Shown in pieces: positions 7,371 through 15,120 of a stretch of 64,000 bases of DNA. The notes beneath the pieces are model-generated. The model saw only the letters and a list, made by a program, of their open reading frames with translations. It had not been told where the DNA came from and made no database searches. This stretch comes from a virus. A program made the translations under genes and the position numbers. How positions within the stretch are numbered: position 1 is the first letter of the stretch; each line of letters opens with the position of its first letter. Where the stretch lies: IMG/VR virus record IMGVR_UViG_3300027782_000064, positions 1-64,000 of that record; one strand, given 5' to 3'.

Positions 7371-9251
7371 ATGGCAGGATTATCGCACTTACGAGATGTT
7401 TATGAAAAACGTGGAAAAGAATTTTTAGAAAATCTTCTTAACAAGACAGTTATCATTAATGAAAAAAATGACGGTGCCTATTTTGGTGCCAAGAGAGATG
7501 AAAAACAGAATAACTTTAACTTCTTTAAAAAAGACAGTAAAATTGGTTACATCGACCGAGTTCTTAGTAAGTACTACGAGCCGGGCATTAGACATTTTGA
7601 AAGTATTGGGGCTAGTGTAACCTCAATACCTGAAAATTATGTATTTGGAATGGATTATAATCCGGCTAAAGAGTTACCATTAACCCTAAGTCATATTAAA
7701 GTACTTGATGAAAATTATCAAACTTCTAAACTTATCCATGATAAAACTGAATTAGATAAATGGGCTGGAGTACTTGGAGTTAACTCACCAGCTATTATAT
7801 TTCAAGGAAAATTAAATGATGAGCAAAAGGTAAAAATTCAAGAGTTTATATTTACAAACTTGCCAATGCTTGCTGAGAAATTTAAAACTCAATCATTTAG
7901 CAAACATATCCTATCGGTATTAAATCCAGTAGTTGATGAAAATGCTCAACCTGAATTAAGCGATAGAGAAATTAGCGAAATTGTATTTAGATTCTTTGAT
8001 GAAGAGGACCCAACTGGAGATTCTTCTACTTTAGCAAAGATTATTGATCCAGTATTTTACGATAATGCAAAGAACCTACCTCAGGAAAAGGTTCAAAAGA
8101 AAAGCGATGACTATGTTTGGATTATTGTTACTGACTTAATGAATTTTATTGAGAGCTACCGCATGTCTGATCTTAGAAGTTTTACAATTTCTGGAGAAAC
8201 AGCAGATGAGAGATTTATTTCATTAATTAATCACCTTTTTATTGAGTTTATTAAAGATTATGGAGATAAATTTAATGATTTAGAAATTCAAATACCCCAG
8301 TTTTTAACTAGACCTGAATTTGATATTAATCCAGAACTAATCAATGATCCAAATGTAATTGATATACTTGGTAAGAATCCGAACTACAAAGAAATTTACA
8401 GAATATTCATTAATATTTTTAGAAAAAAGAAAATCAAAGTTAATTCAACTCTATTTACTGATGCAATGAAAGCTAATTTAATTGATCAAATTGACAAACT
8501 TTCAAAAGTTGCAATGGGCGATCAATTATTTGAAAATTATTTTCCATCATTTAGTGAATTTGTTGGAGATGGTAAGACTCCTGGATATTTTGAAACATAT
8601 GATGTTGCTGAAAATGAAGAACGTAAAGTAAAAAAGGTTAACCTATTAATATCGGATTTTCAACCAATACACAAAGGCCATCTTAAAAATGCAAAAATCC
8701 TAACTGAAAAGAATGGACTGTCTACCCTATTTGTATGTGTTCACCCTGGCAAATCTGGAAAAATGTTTCCATTTAAAAAAGAAACTTTAAATAATTCATT
8801 AGCTAAATTAGCAGCACATGATAAACAAAATATTGCCGGTCATGTAATGGTAAAAGACGGAAATATTGAAACTATCTTAAAAGCAATAAAACCTGGATTT
8901 GAACCCTTAAGTATAGCAGCTGAGCCTAGTAGAATAAAAGATCTAGCACTACAATTAGAACTTGCAAAAAAAAGATCTAGAAACCTAAATATTAAACGAG
9001 ATACTCAATTAATTGAATTACCTATAACTACAGTTGGAGACTTAATCTTAAAGTCAATTAAAGATAGAGATTTTGCAGCATTTAAAGAATCATCGCCAGC
9101 TCCAATTCATTCAGAATTTTATAACTTAAATAAAGACTTAATTGAATCATTAAATGAAAGTGCAACTGAACAAATAACTGAAGCAGTTACTGAAATAGTA
9201 TCAGGTGTAACCTTTTCTACACCAGAACCAATAATCCAAATAGAATCATGA
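7371..9251 (+). CDS. Fusion: ligase-like nucleotidyltransferase domain plus NMN adenylyltransferase-like domain
   Basis: The 626-residue protein looks bifunctional. Near the N-terminus, NEKNDGAYFGAK (residues 30-41) fits the Lys-x-Asp-Gly motif I of the covalent nucleotidyltransferases (RNA/DNA ligases), with Lys32 as candidate AMP acceptor. Later ligase motifs are not clear. The C-terminal third begins with a strand and FQPIHKGH (about 430-437), the HxGH-type signature of cytidylyltransferase-fold enzymes such as NadM/NMN adenylyltransferase, and continues with a typical Rossmann pattern. The middle (about 170-410) is helical and unassigned. It follows the kinase gene by 6 bases. T4-like phages such as KVP40 carry NAD salvage enzymes, and T4 has RNA ligases, but I know of no standard fusion of the two. 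Substrates are inferred. Confidence 0.65.
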   Translation: MAGLSHLRDVYEKRGKEFLENLLNKTVIINEKNDGAYFGAKRDEKQNNFNFFKKDSKIGYIDRVLSKYYEPGIRHFESIGASVTSIPENYVFGMDYNPAKELPLTLSHIKVLDENYQTSKLIHDKTELDKWAGVLGVNSPAIIFQGKLNDEQKVKIQEFIFTNLPMLAEKFKTQSFSKHILSVLNPVVDENAQPELSDREISEIVFRFFDEEDPTGDSSTLAKIIDPVFYDNAKNLPQEKVQKKSDDYVWIIVTDLMNFIESYRMSDLRSFTISGETADERFISLINHLFIEFIKDYGDKFNDLEIQIPQFLTRPEFDINPELINDPNVIDILGKNPNYKEIYRIFINIFRKKKIKVNSTLFTDAMKANLIDQIDKLSKVAMGDQLFENYFPSFSEFVGDGKTPGYFETYDVAENEERKVKKVNLLISDFQPIHKGHLKNAKILTEKNGLSTLFVCVHPGKSGKMFPFKKETLNNSLAKLAAHDKQNIAGHVMVKDGNIETILKAIKPGFEPLSIAAEPSRIKDLALQLELAKKRSRNLNIKRDTQLIELPITTVGDLILKSIKDRDFAAFKESSPAPIHSEFYNLNKDLIESLNESATEQITEAVTEIVSGVTFSTPEPIIQIES

Positions 9252-9331
9252 AAAAACTATTTAATTTTTTAGCACTAATTGAATCATATAGAATTAACTG
9301 TATGATCCATCACGGCTGGGGTAAATTATAA
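9248..9331 (+). CDS. Possible tiny gene, 27 residues
   Basis: ATG at 9248 overlaps the stop of the preceding gene (ATGA) and an open frame runs to TAA at 9331. The N-terminus MKKLFNFLALIESY resembles the capsid-targeting motif in other genes here (aromatic residues, then hydrophobic-x-Glu|Ser). No homologue is recognised and the peptide may be non-functional. It lies just before a terminator. Confidence 0.3.
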   Translation: MKKLFNFLALIESYRINCMIHHGWGKL

Positions 9332-9352
9332 TATACATAATTTATTTTGCAT

Positions 9353-9380
9353 AAAAAAAGCTCCAATAGGAGCTTTTTTT
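9353..9380. terminator. Bidirectional intrinsic terminator
   Basis: AAAAAAAGCTCC (9353-9364) pairs with GGAGCTTTTTTT (9369-9380) around AATA. It has T-runs on both strands, so it ends both the plus-strand cassette 6230-9331 and the converging minus-strand gene 9401-10972. Confidence 0.9.
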
Positions 9381-9400
9381 ATGTGAGGTAATTTAAAATA

Positions 9401-10972
9401 TTAGGTTAAGGTTGTAAATTCTCCTTTAATAAAGTTAATATGTTGAGCCTTACCATCATGATGAATGATTACATGTGATTGTAGCCATCCACTTGGGCCT
9501 ACATTATAGTTAACTCTTAATTTAGTTGAAGTCCCGACAGCTAGTGCTCCATCCTTACGGCCTGGCGAATGATAGTGGCCAACTACAATTTTAGTATTTA
9601 ATTTACGAAATTGAAGTAGAGATCCACGTGAACCATTTGATCCAACGTCTCCGTGTTGAGCAAGTTCCCAGCCTTTTATTACAAGACTATCACTTCTTCC
9701 TAACGTTTTAAATGTTGGAAATTTTTGATTAATTAAATATGGTATTACTCCATTTTGGGCAATACCTTTTAATAGTATAGCACTATATTCCATATATTCA
9801 AGAGAATTCTTTAAAGTTGAAGATTTTCTCCAATCAGTAGATTTTAACCAGCGATCTAAAAAGTCATCATGATTACTTCGGACAATTGATACATTATAAT
9901 CTTTAAAATCTTCAAGCCCATTTAACATTGCATCAACTTCTTTTCTTAAAGAGTTTGAACCATCAAGTTCTCTACGATATTGAATAAATGGATCACTTAT
10001 TTCATGATGATTAATTGAAAGTCCATCAAATACATCATGTAGAATAACATTTTCCGGTTTTAATCTTTTAAATAGCTCTAGAGTTTTGGAAATTATACGT
10101 GGATCATGTTGACCATAGTGTAAATCTCCTAAAATGGCAACTGCAATTGAAGTAGCTTGACTAATTTCACTAGATTCAGAATCTTCATTATATTCAACGC
10201 TATTATAAAGATCAGTAAAATTGCCATCTTCAGTTGCCGTTACTTGTCTAGCAAAAAAGGTGTTTACGTCCTTTATTTCAATAACTACAAAACCTAAAGT
10301 ATGATGGAATTCTCCTTTTTTACCTGATTTTGAGTCAGTATAGTTAGAAACGGTACATGCGCCAGTAGTCATCATCATTTTTGGAAGATTTCCTTCCAAT
10401 ACTGGAATTGTTTCTAAATGTACCCTAGGCGACCCAAATACGCATGAATTAATACCGCTCATTCCTTGTAAACCAGTCATTGGATCAACTGATGTTGGCT
10501 GAATCTTAATATCTGACATGATCCACATGTGTTTATGAACTTCATGGCGACCTGCATCTAGATAAGTTTCAATTCTTTCAGCCCAAGTTTCGTAATTCTT
10601 ATCAGAAAATACAGAAGTTGGGTTTTTATATCGACCTGCAATTACATGGATATCTGCATTAATATGCTCTGCATATTTTTCAAGATTGGATACAAATTCT
10701 TCATGTACTGGTGTATCATTTTGTGCCCAGGTGATGATAAATCGTTTTTTCTTTTTGTTAAACTTACGTTCTCTGGCTTTAATTAGCTGCGGAGACTCTT
10801 GTATTGAACTTTCAGTTATTCCTAATTTAGATAACCACGTTTGTGCGGTTCTTTCAGATTTATTAAGAAACTGACTAAGTTCTTTCATTCGATTATCCCA
10901 ACTTAAGTCCTTATTCCAATAGATTTCGGACAATGTTGAAATATCGGCTGGTGTTAATTCTTCAAACTTCAT
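9401..10972 (-). CDS. A1-like: T5 A1-like calcineurin-type phosphoesterase (putative DNase)
   Basis: The C-terminal half has all metallophosphoesterase motifs: GDLHYG (282-287), HDVFDG (312-317), SNHDD (366-370), QHGD (about 443) and GHYHSPG (about 467). The N-terminal half (RYKNPTSVFSDKNYETWAE, then PRVHLETIP and a LPKMMMTTGACT stretch) is the characteristic region of T5 A1-type proteins. A basic helix-turn-helix-like segment (FLNKSERTAQTWLSKLGI, 35-52) opens the protein. In T5, the pre-early A1 protein is needed for host DNA breakdown and for control of early gene shutoff. By analogy this 523-residue protein may degrade host DNA or help take over the cell. It stands alone on the minus strand between two terminators or promoters. 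Confidence 0.75.
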   Translation of the reverse strand: MKFEELTPADISTLSEIYWNKDLSWDNRMKELSQFLNKSERTAQTWLSKLGITESSIQESPQLIKARERKFNKKKKRFIITWAQNDTPVHEEFVSNLEKYAEHINADIHVIAGRYKNPTSVFSDKNYETWAERIETYLDAGRHEVHKHMWIMSDIKIQPTSVDPMTGLQGMSGINSCVFGSPRVHLETIPVLEGNLPKMMMTTGACTVSNYTDSKSGKKGEFHHTLGFVVIEIKDVNTFFARQVTATEDGNFTDLYNSVEYNEDSESSEISQATSIAVAILGDLHYGQHDPRIISKTLELFKRLKPENVILHDVFDGLSINHHEISDPFIQYRRELDGSNSLRKEVDAMLNGLEDFKDYNVSIVRSNHDDFLDRWLKSTDWRKSSTLKNSLEYMEYSAILLKGIAQNGVIPYLINQKFPTFKTLGRSDSLVIKGWELAQHGDVGSNGSRGSLLQFRKLNTKIVVGHYHSPGRKDGALAVGTSTKLRVNYNVGPSGWLQSHVIIHHDGKAQHINFIKGEFTTLT

Positions 10973-11057
10973 TAATACATACAGTTTTATTAATTACTTA
11001 TATTTAACAATCACATAAAGTTTTAGCCGGATCCTCTGGAAGTTGAGTTAGGTTGGC

Positions 11058-11068
11058 TAATAAATAAC
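11058..11068 (+). promoter_or_regulatory. Late promoter directly before the start at 11072
   Basis: TAATAAATAAC is a perfect match to the late core but ends only 4 bases before the ATG at 11072. With T4 spacing the transcript would begin at the ATG itself (leaderless), or the true start of the first gene is Met23 at 11138. It would drive the long late operon from 11072 to the terminator at 15047. Confidence 0.65.
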
Positions 11069-11071
11069 TCT

Positions 11072-11254
11072 ATGGAAAAGACGGCTAAAAATATTGATAA
11101 CTACAGAAAGGGTAAAGAACCTTTAAAAAATGCAGTTATGCAACATCCAACCGGTAATGATGTATATGATTTTTTACAAAAAAACATTGATCGTGACTTT
11201 TGGGTGACGCCTTTTTCAAAATGGCAAAAGACACAAAAATACCATAACAAATAA
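11072..11254 (+). CDS. Unknown small late protein, 60 residues
   Basis: A short basic protein with no recognised family. The ending WVTPFSKWQKTQKYHNK is rich in aromatic and basic residues. The TAA stop at 11252-11254 runs straight into the next start (TAATG). If the late promoter at 11058 works as in T4, the mRNA would be leaderless for this start; the alternative start Met23 at 11138 would leave a 38-residue product. It is the first gene of a late operon that includes a Dps-like protein and candidate internal head proteins. Confidence 0.55.
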   Translation: MEKTAKNIDNYRKGKEPLKNAVMQHPTGNDVYDFLQKNIDRDFWVTPFSKWQKTQKYHNK

Positions 11255-11673
11255 TGTTTGGACTAGACGATTTAACTGACCCTCAAACTGGATCAGAAAA
11301 TACAATTTCATATTTTATGCTATCTCTTATGCAGATTGCTGACCAAGCTAAAATTATACACTGGCAAACTGGGTATGATGCAGAGCACCGTCACTTTGGA
11401 ATGTTTTACGAAACTTTCATTGAGCAAATGGATACACTAGTAGAAGCAATTGCTGGTAAATATGGTTCACAAAACCTTAAATTTGGCGAAGCTGCAATTA
11501 TGGTATATGATTATGACCTATCACGACCTGAATTTTTTAATCTGGTTCAAGAAGCTCTTCGTGGAACATTTTGCGAAATTTTTGAAAAAGACAAAGACTC
11601 TGAATTATATAATTTAGTGGATGAAATTTTAGACTTAACAAACAAAACTCAGTATTTACTGCAACAAAAGTAA
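11254..11673 (+). CDS. Dps/ferritin-like protein
   Basis: Four-helix protein of 139 residues. Residues AKIIHWQTGYDAEHRHFGMF and the MDTLVE stretch that follows shortly after recall the ferroxidase region of Dps: His36, His45/His47, Asp60 and Glu64. The Asp-to-Glu spacing (4) and the His45-to-Asp60 spacing (15) equal those in Dps; the first His loop is 3 residues shorter. Such ferritin-like proteins are frequent among hypothetical genes of T4-like phages, though their role is not established. Dps binds DNA and oxidises iron in bacteria. Here it lies in a late operon, so it could be a virion or DNA-protection protein. Whether it binds iron is an open question. Confidence 0.6.
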   Translation: MFGLDDLTDPQTGSENTISYFMLSLMQIADQAKIIHWQTGYDAEHRHFGMFYETFIEQMDTLVEAIAGKYGSQNLKFGEAAIMVYDYDLSRPEFFNLVQEALRGTFCEIFEKDKDSELYNLVDEILDLTNKTQYLLQQK

Positions 11674-11674
11674 T

Positions 11675-13237
11675 ATGTTTTTAAACGTAAAACGATTATC
11701 AATATTTGAGAAGCTACTTCTTGAAACTGACTTGATTCAAATAGGATCAGGCATTAATGACCTAGTTACTAAGATTAAAGATTCTACCAATAATAAAGAT
11801 CAAGGCTCTGATAAAAAAATTGATATAACGACTCAAATTAATCAATTATTAGATTACCTTTTTAGTCTGGGCGAAGAAGGCCTTAATGATAAATTAAGTG
11901 AACCTGAGTTTATGAAAGTATTTGGAGATCCTGCAGTAAAAAAAGCACTGGATCTATATTTTGCCTATTTAGAAACCGAATTAAAAACTTTTCGTGAAGA
12001 GTTAACGGCAGCCCTTAATGAACCTGAAATTAATGTTCAACTAGTTGAGAAAATAAGTCAAAAAATGATGACCTTTGCGGCTAGAATTCATGTAGTTGAA
12101 AGAATTTATGCAAAGCAATCGGAAGCCGGTCAATCTGAATTTAGTAATGAAATTAGCGAAAAGGTTAAAAAGATTCAAGAGGAATTACTTAACATTTATT
12201 CATTAAAAGTTATGGTACCTGCTAAAAAAACGCAAGAATCATATTCAAAATATCAAGCGGCGCAAACTGACGAAGAAAAAACTGAGGCAGCTACTGAAAT
12301 TTTATCAAATATAGAAGCAGCTGATCAAATGTCAGAAGATATGCCAGCTGAAGTTATTTCAGGAATTGAAACTGCTAATACTGAATATAAGAATAAGATT
12401 GAGAAAGATTTAGGTAAAGAAACCCTAGCTAATATATTATCAGGAGTTCATGTAAATAAAAATGTTGCTGCATTAATTCGTAGGATATTTCAATTTCAAT
12501 ATACAATGTGGACAAATGAAGATGATATTAATCGTGAAGCAAATTCTCTTAAGGTTAGTATTAATGGTTTTCCGGATGTATCAGAAGAGGCTAAAGAATA
12601 TTTACGTAGACTTGTTGAAAATATCCAAGCTGAATTACTTAAAAAAGCAAAAAATAAAGACTTTGATACTAAGCAATATAAAGGAATTCACTATGACTTT
12701 AATAAGAAATTACCATTGTATGAAAGAACTGCACTACCTGTTACTGGTAAACAAATAGCAGATGATTCTAAATTAATGAAATTTAGAAAAGCTTCACAAG
12801 ATCTAATGGGGCTTATTTTTGGTGCTGGCGGTCATCCAGACACTGAAGCACGTAGAGCGTTTGCCGCAACTGGAAAACATTTACACGCAATCTATGCAAA
12901 AAGCCTTAACGGTTTAGGCAAGGTTATCGGCAAAGCAATTGGCGGTAGAGAAGGAGAAATGAAAGCCGATGCTTATACCAGAATGTTTATATTAGATACG
13001 TCAGTTGTTGATCAACCAAAAACAAAACAAATTAGCGAAGATGGCGGGGTCTCTGCTCCAGGTGTAGCAATTCAAACTCCTGGTTCAATTGGGTCAATGG
13101 GACCAATTACGCCTCCTACCACAACCTCACTAGGTTCAGGAGATAATTTTGGACCAAAAATTAATAAAAAGAAAACCAAAAAATCTTCATCCATCCTTGG
13201 ATTTGCAGATTTTATAAAAGAACAAAATAATCTATAA
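11675..13237 (+). CDS. Unknown late protein, 520 residues, with capsid-targeting-like motif at both ends
   Basis: No family is recognised. The N-terminus (VKRLSIFEKLLLETDL) and the C-terminus (ILGFADFIKEQNNL) both resemble the aromatic/hydrophobic-x-Glu motif found on candidate internal head proteins here. The body is helical, Lys/Glu-rich and has predicted coiled coils (residues about 60-250). A Gly/Pro/Thr/Ser-rich linker (GSIGSMGPITPPTTTSLGSG) sits near residue 480. It starts 2 bases after the Dps-like gene and is followed after 2 bases by the next gene. The context suggests a structural or internal virion protein. Confidence 0.65.
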   Translation: MFLNVKRLSIFEKLLLETDLIQIGSGINDLVTKIKDSTNNKDQGSDKKIDITTQINQLLDYLFSLGEEGLNDKLSEPEFMKVFGDPAVKKALDLYFAYLETELKTFREELTAALNEPEINVQLVEKISQKMMTFAARIHVVERIYAKQSEAGQSEFSNEISEKVKKIQEELLNIYSLKVMVPAKKTQESYSKYQAAQTDEEKTEAATEILSNIEAADQMSEDMPAEVISGIETANTEYKNKIEKDLGKETLANILSGVHVNKNVAALIRRIFQFQYTMWTNEDDINREANSLKVSINGFPDVSEEAKEYLRRLVENIQAELLKKAKNKDFDTKQYKGIHYDFNKKLPLYERTALPVTGKQIADDSKLMKFRKASQDLMGLIFGAGGHPDTEARRAFAATGKHLHAIYAKSLNGLGKVIGKAIGGREGEMKADAYTRMFILDTSVVDQPKTKQISEDGGVSAPGVAIQTPGSIGSMGPITPPTTTSLGSGDNFGPKINKKKTKKSSSILGFADFIKEQNNL

Positions 13238-13239
13238 AA

Positions 13240-13674
13240 ATGAAATTAATTAAAACATTTGAAAATTTTATGCACAATGAAGTAGAGCTCGATTCATTTG
13301 AGCCACTAGAAATTTCTCATCAATCTACAGATATTGATCATGAAGCTCATCATGAAGTTGAGAACTATATGTTCTTTGGCAATTTAAAAACAATTCAACG
13401 ACTGATTGAGATCATGTTGGAAATGGATCCAATGAAGGTTGATCAGTTATTAAAAAATGGTCATAATTGGGCAGAAGATCATGTAACCTCATCAAAGGAC
13501 GATCTTGAAGAAGTTGCAGATTTCTTAATGGGCGAAATGACTAAACATGAAGTTCAAGAATCTAGTGCAATGACCTATTCATGTAATGAATGTGGTTCAA
13601 TGTATGAAGATTATGAGATTAACGAAGACCATATGTGTTCATGTGGAGGTAAACTAGAAGAAAATTTAGGATAA
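13240..13674 (+). CDS. Late protein with C-terminal zinc ribbon
   Basis: This 144-residue acidic protein starts MKLIKTFENFMHNE, again similar to the capsid-targeting pattern. The middle is helical and His-rich (HEAHHEVENYMFFG). The C-terminus has CNECGSMYEDYEINEDHMCSC, a Cys-x-x-Cys ... Cys-x-Cys arrangement that fits a small zinc ribbon. No specific family is recognised. Genes before and after are separated by 2 bases each, so it is part of the same late operon. A zinc-binding virion or assembly protein is the most that can be said. Confidence 0.6.
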   Translation: MKLIKTFENFMHNEVELDSFEPLEISHQSTDIDHEAHHEVENYMFFGNLKTIQRLIEIMLEMDPMKVDQLLKNGHNWAEDHVTSSKDDLEEVADFLMGEMTKHEVQESSAMTYSCNECGSMYEDYEINEDHMCSCGGKLEENLG

Positions 13675-13676
13675 TT

Positions 13677-14150
13677 ATGAAAAACAATTACATTAAACCT
13701 TTTAGTATATTTAATGAGGCATTAGCCGACTCTGCATTAAATAAGTCAAGTTGGTATTATGGAATTGCTGACTGCCATGGATTAGAGTCGTTTGTTAAAG
13801 AGCCGAATATGGCTAAGGCAAATGAGTTAGATGATATGTTTGACTTGGGGCTTAGTGACACTGATTCAAAAAACGATCCTGTTAAAAAAAAATATATTGG
13901 TAATTTAGCATTAATGAAAAGTCGGTGTGACGTCAATTTACAACGCCATCCGGTTATTTACCGAGTAAAATTAGCAGAAGAAGATGCTGATATGGTAGAA
14001 GATTTGCTCAGTATTGGTGACTATATTAATGCGCTTAATGTAGTTAAAGGAAATTCAGAAGAAGTTCAATTATATAAAAGCAGAAATGGTTCTTCAGCTG
14101 AAAAATCTTGGAAAATTATTCCAAATCCAGATTTTGATCCAATGCACTAA
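13677..14150 (+). CDS. Unknown late protein with capsid-targeting-like N-terminus
   Basis: 157 residues. The start MKNNYIKPFSIFNEALADS fits the pattern with a possible cut FNE|A. The following segment SSWYYGIADCHGLESF is distinctive (Tyr-Gly-Ile-Ala-Asp-Cys-His), but I cannot tie it to a known family. The rest is a small alpha/beta domain (PVIYRVKLAEEDADMVEDLL). It lies 2 bases after the previous gene. It is possibly an internal head protein delivered to the host. Confidence 0.6.
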   Translation: MKNNYIKPFSIFNEALADSALNKSSWYYGIADCHGLESFVKEPNMAKANELDDMFDLGLSDTDSKNDPVKKKYIGNLALMKSRCDVNLQRHPVIYRVKLAEEDADMVEDLLSIGDYINALNVVKGNSEEVQLYKSRNGSSAEKSWKIIPNPDFDPMH

Positions 14151-14162
14151 AAAATAAATATT

Positions 14163-14492
14163 ATGAAAAAAATAAACTCAAACAATAAAGCTCTTAAACT
14201 AGGTGACAGAATTAAGATTCACATAAATGCGGAAGAAATGCAAAATGATTTGCTTGAAATGGTAGATGGCCAAGAAGCTGTCATTACTGAAATCTATCAA
14301 AACAGTTATGAACCTGATGTTGACCGAATTGAAGTTGAATTGGTTAATCCAGTTGAATTTCACGGACAAAGCCTAGTGGTTGTTCCGGGTTTGTACATGG
14401 ATAATATTGAAAAAATTAAAAAGCTTGAAGAAAGCAAAAAAACTGGTAAAAGATACCTAAGTAGATTTGTTGGAACTTTTGCAAATTATTAA
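14163..14492 (+). CDS. Unknown small late protein, 109 residues
   Basis: No family is recognised. The first half looks like a small beta-barrel (LGDRIKIHINAEE, then GQEAVITEIYQNS, then IEVELVNPVEF), which could be SH3-like and nucleic-acid or protein binding. The C-terminus is basic (KKLEESKKTGKRYLSRF). It lies within the late operon, with an AAAATAAATATT stretch before it that is too poor a match to call a promoter. Confidence 0.6.
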   Translation: MKKINSNNKALKLGDRIKIHINAEEMQNDLLEMVDGQEAVITEIYQNSYEPDVDRIEVELVNPVEFHGQSLVVVPGLYMDNIEKIKKLEESKKTGKRYLSRFVGTFANY

Positions 14493-14494
14493 TT

Positions 14495-15022
14495 ATGAAA
14501 TCTGGTATAAAACTATTTGAAGCATTTCACGGAAAGGATTATTTAGAGCATGAATTTGGCAGATTTGATAGTGATATTGAATTTTATAAAACAGTTATTA
14601 GGTATCCAACTGGTACAGATATATCAGATTTAGCTGAATTAGGTTTGGCTGATAATATTGCTGAGATTGAAGATACTAGTTTTGATAAAGTTAGGATTAC
14701 ATATGAACTGAAACCTTATTTTGATAATGCTGGAATTTATGACATTGACCTTATTTTAAGGACTGTTTATATTGTTGGCGAATATACAATCTGGGATGAA
14801 GCTAAACAGGAAGAAACTCGATATGATTTTGAAATTGAAGATGCTGGCCCATTTGAAGGTAGAGTTATGGTAAAATGGGGCAGTTTACCATTTTATCCAC
14901 AAGATATTGTAATTGAGACTCAAGGTTCTAATACTAGTAATAAGGTTCAAACCAAACAGCCATTTGATCCATCAGCCCCAGACTCATCTAATTTTAAATA
15001 TACAATAAATATAGGCAACTAA
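14495..15022 (+). CDS. Unknown late protein, 175 residues
   Basis: Begins MKSGIKLFEAFHGKDYLEHE, weakly similar to the capsid-targeting pattern. The body is acidic and beta-rich (VRITYELKPYF, TVYIVGEYTIW, GRVMVKWGSLPF), with a Pro/Ser-rich C-terminal linker. No family is recognised. It is the last gene of the operon that starts at 11072 and is followed by an intrinsic terminator. Confidence 0.6.
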   Translation: MKSGIKLFEAFHGKDYLEHEFGRFDSDIEFYKTVIRYPTGTDISDLAELGLADNIAEIEDTSFDKVRITYELKPYFDNAGIYDIDLILRTVYIVGEYTIWDEAKQEETRYDFEIEDAGPFEGRVMVKWGSLPFYPQDIVIETQGSNTSNKVQTKQPFDPSAPDSSNFKYTINIGN

Positions 15023-15046
15023 TACCTAACTTTATTGATATTAAGT

Positions 15047-15078
15047 AAAAGGAAGGTCTCATACTCTTCCTTTTTTTA
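15047..15078 (+). terminator. Intrinsic terminator of the 11072-15022 operon
   Basis: AAAAGGAAG (15047-15055) pairs with CTTCCTTTT (15066-15074) around a 10-base loop, followed by more T residues. The next late promoter lies only 10 bases downstream. Confidence 0.85.
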
Positions 15079-15086
15079 TTTAGGTC

Positions 15087-15096
15087 GATAAATAAC
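15087..15096 (+). promoter_or_regulatory. Late promoter of the baseplate gene block
   Basis: GATAAATAAC, 25 bases before the ATG at 15121. With T4 spacing transcription starts near 15100. The block has no terminator until 26302, so the transcript may cover baseplate genes, DnaJ, the protease-scaffold and the capsid protein. Confidence 0.75.
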
Positions 15097-15120
15097 CTTA
15101 TAAAAAAATAGTTTAATACT

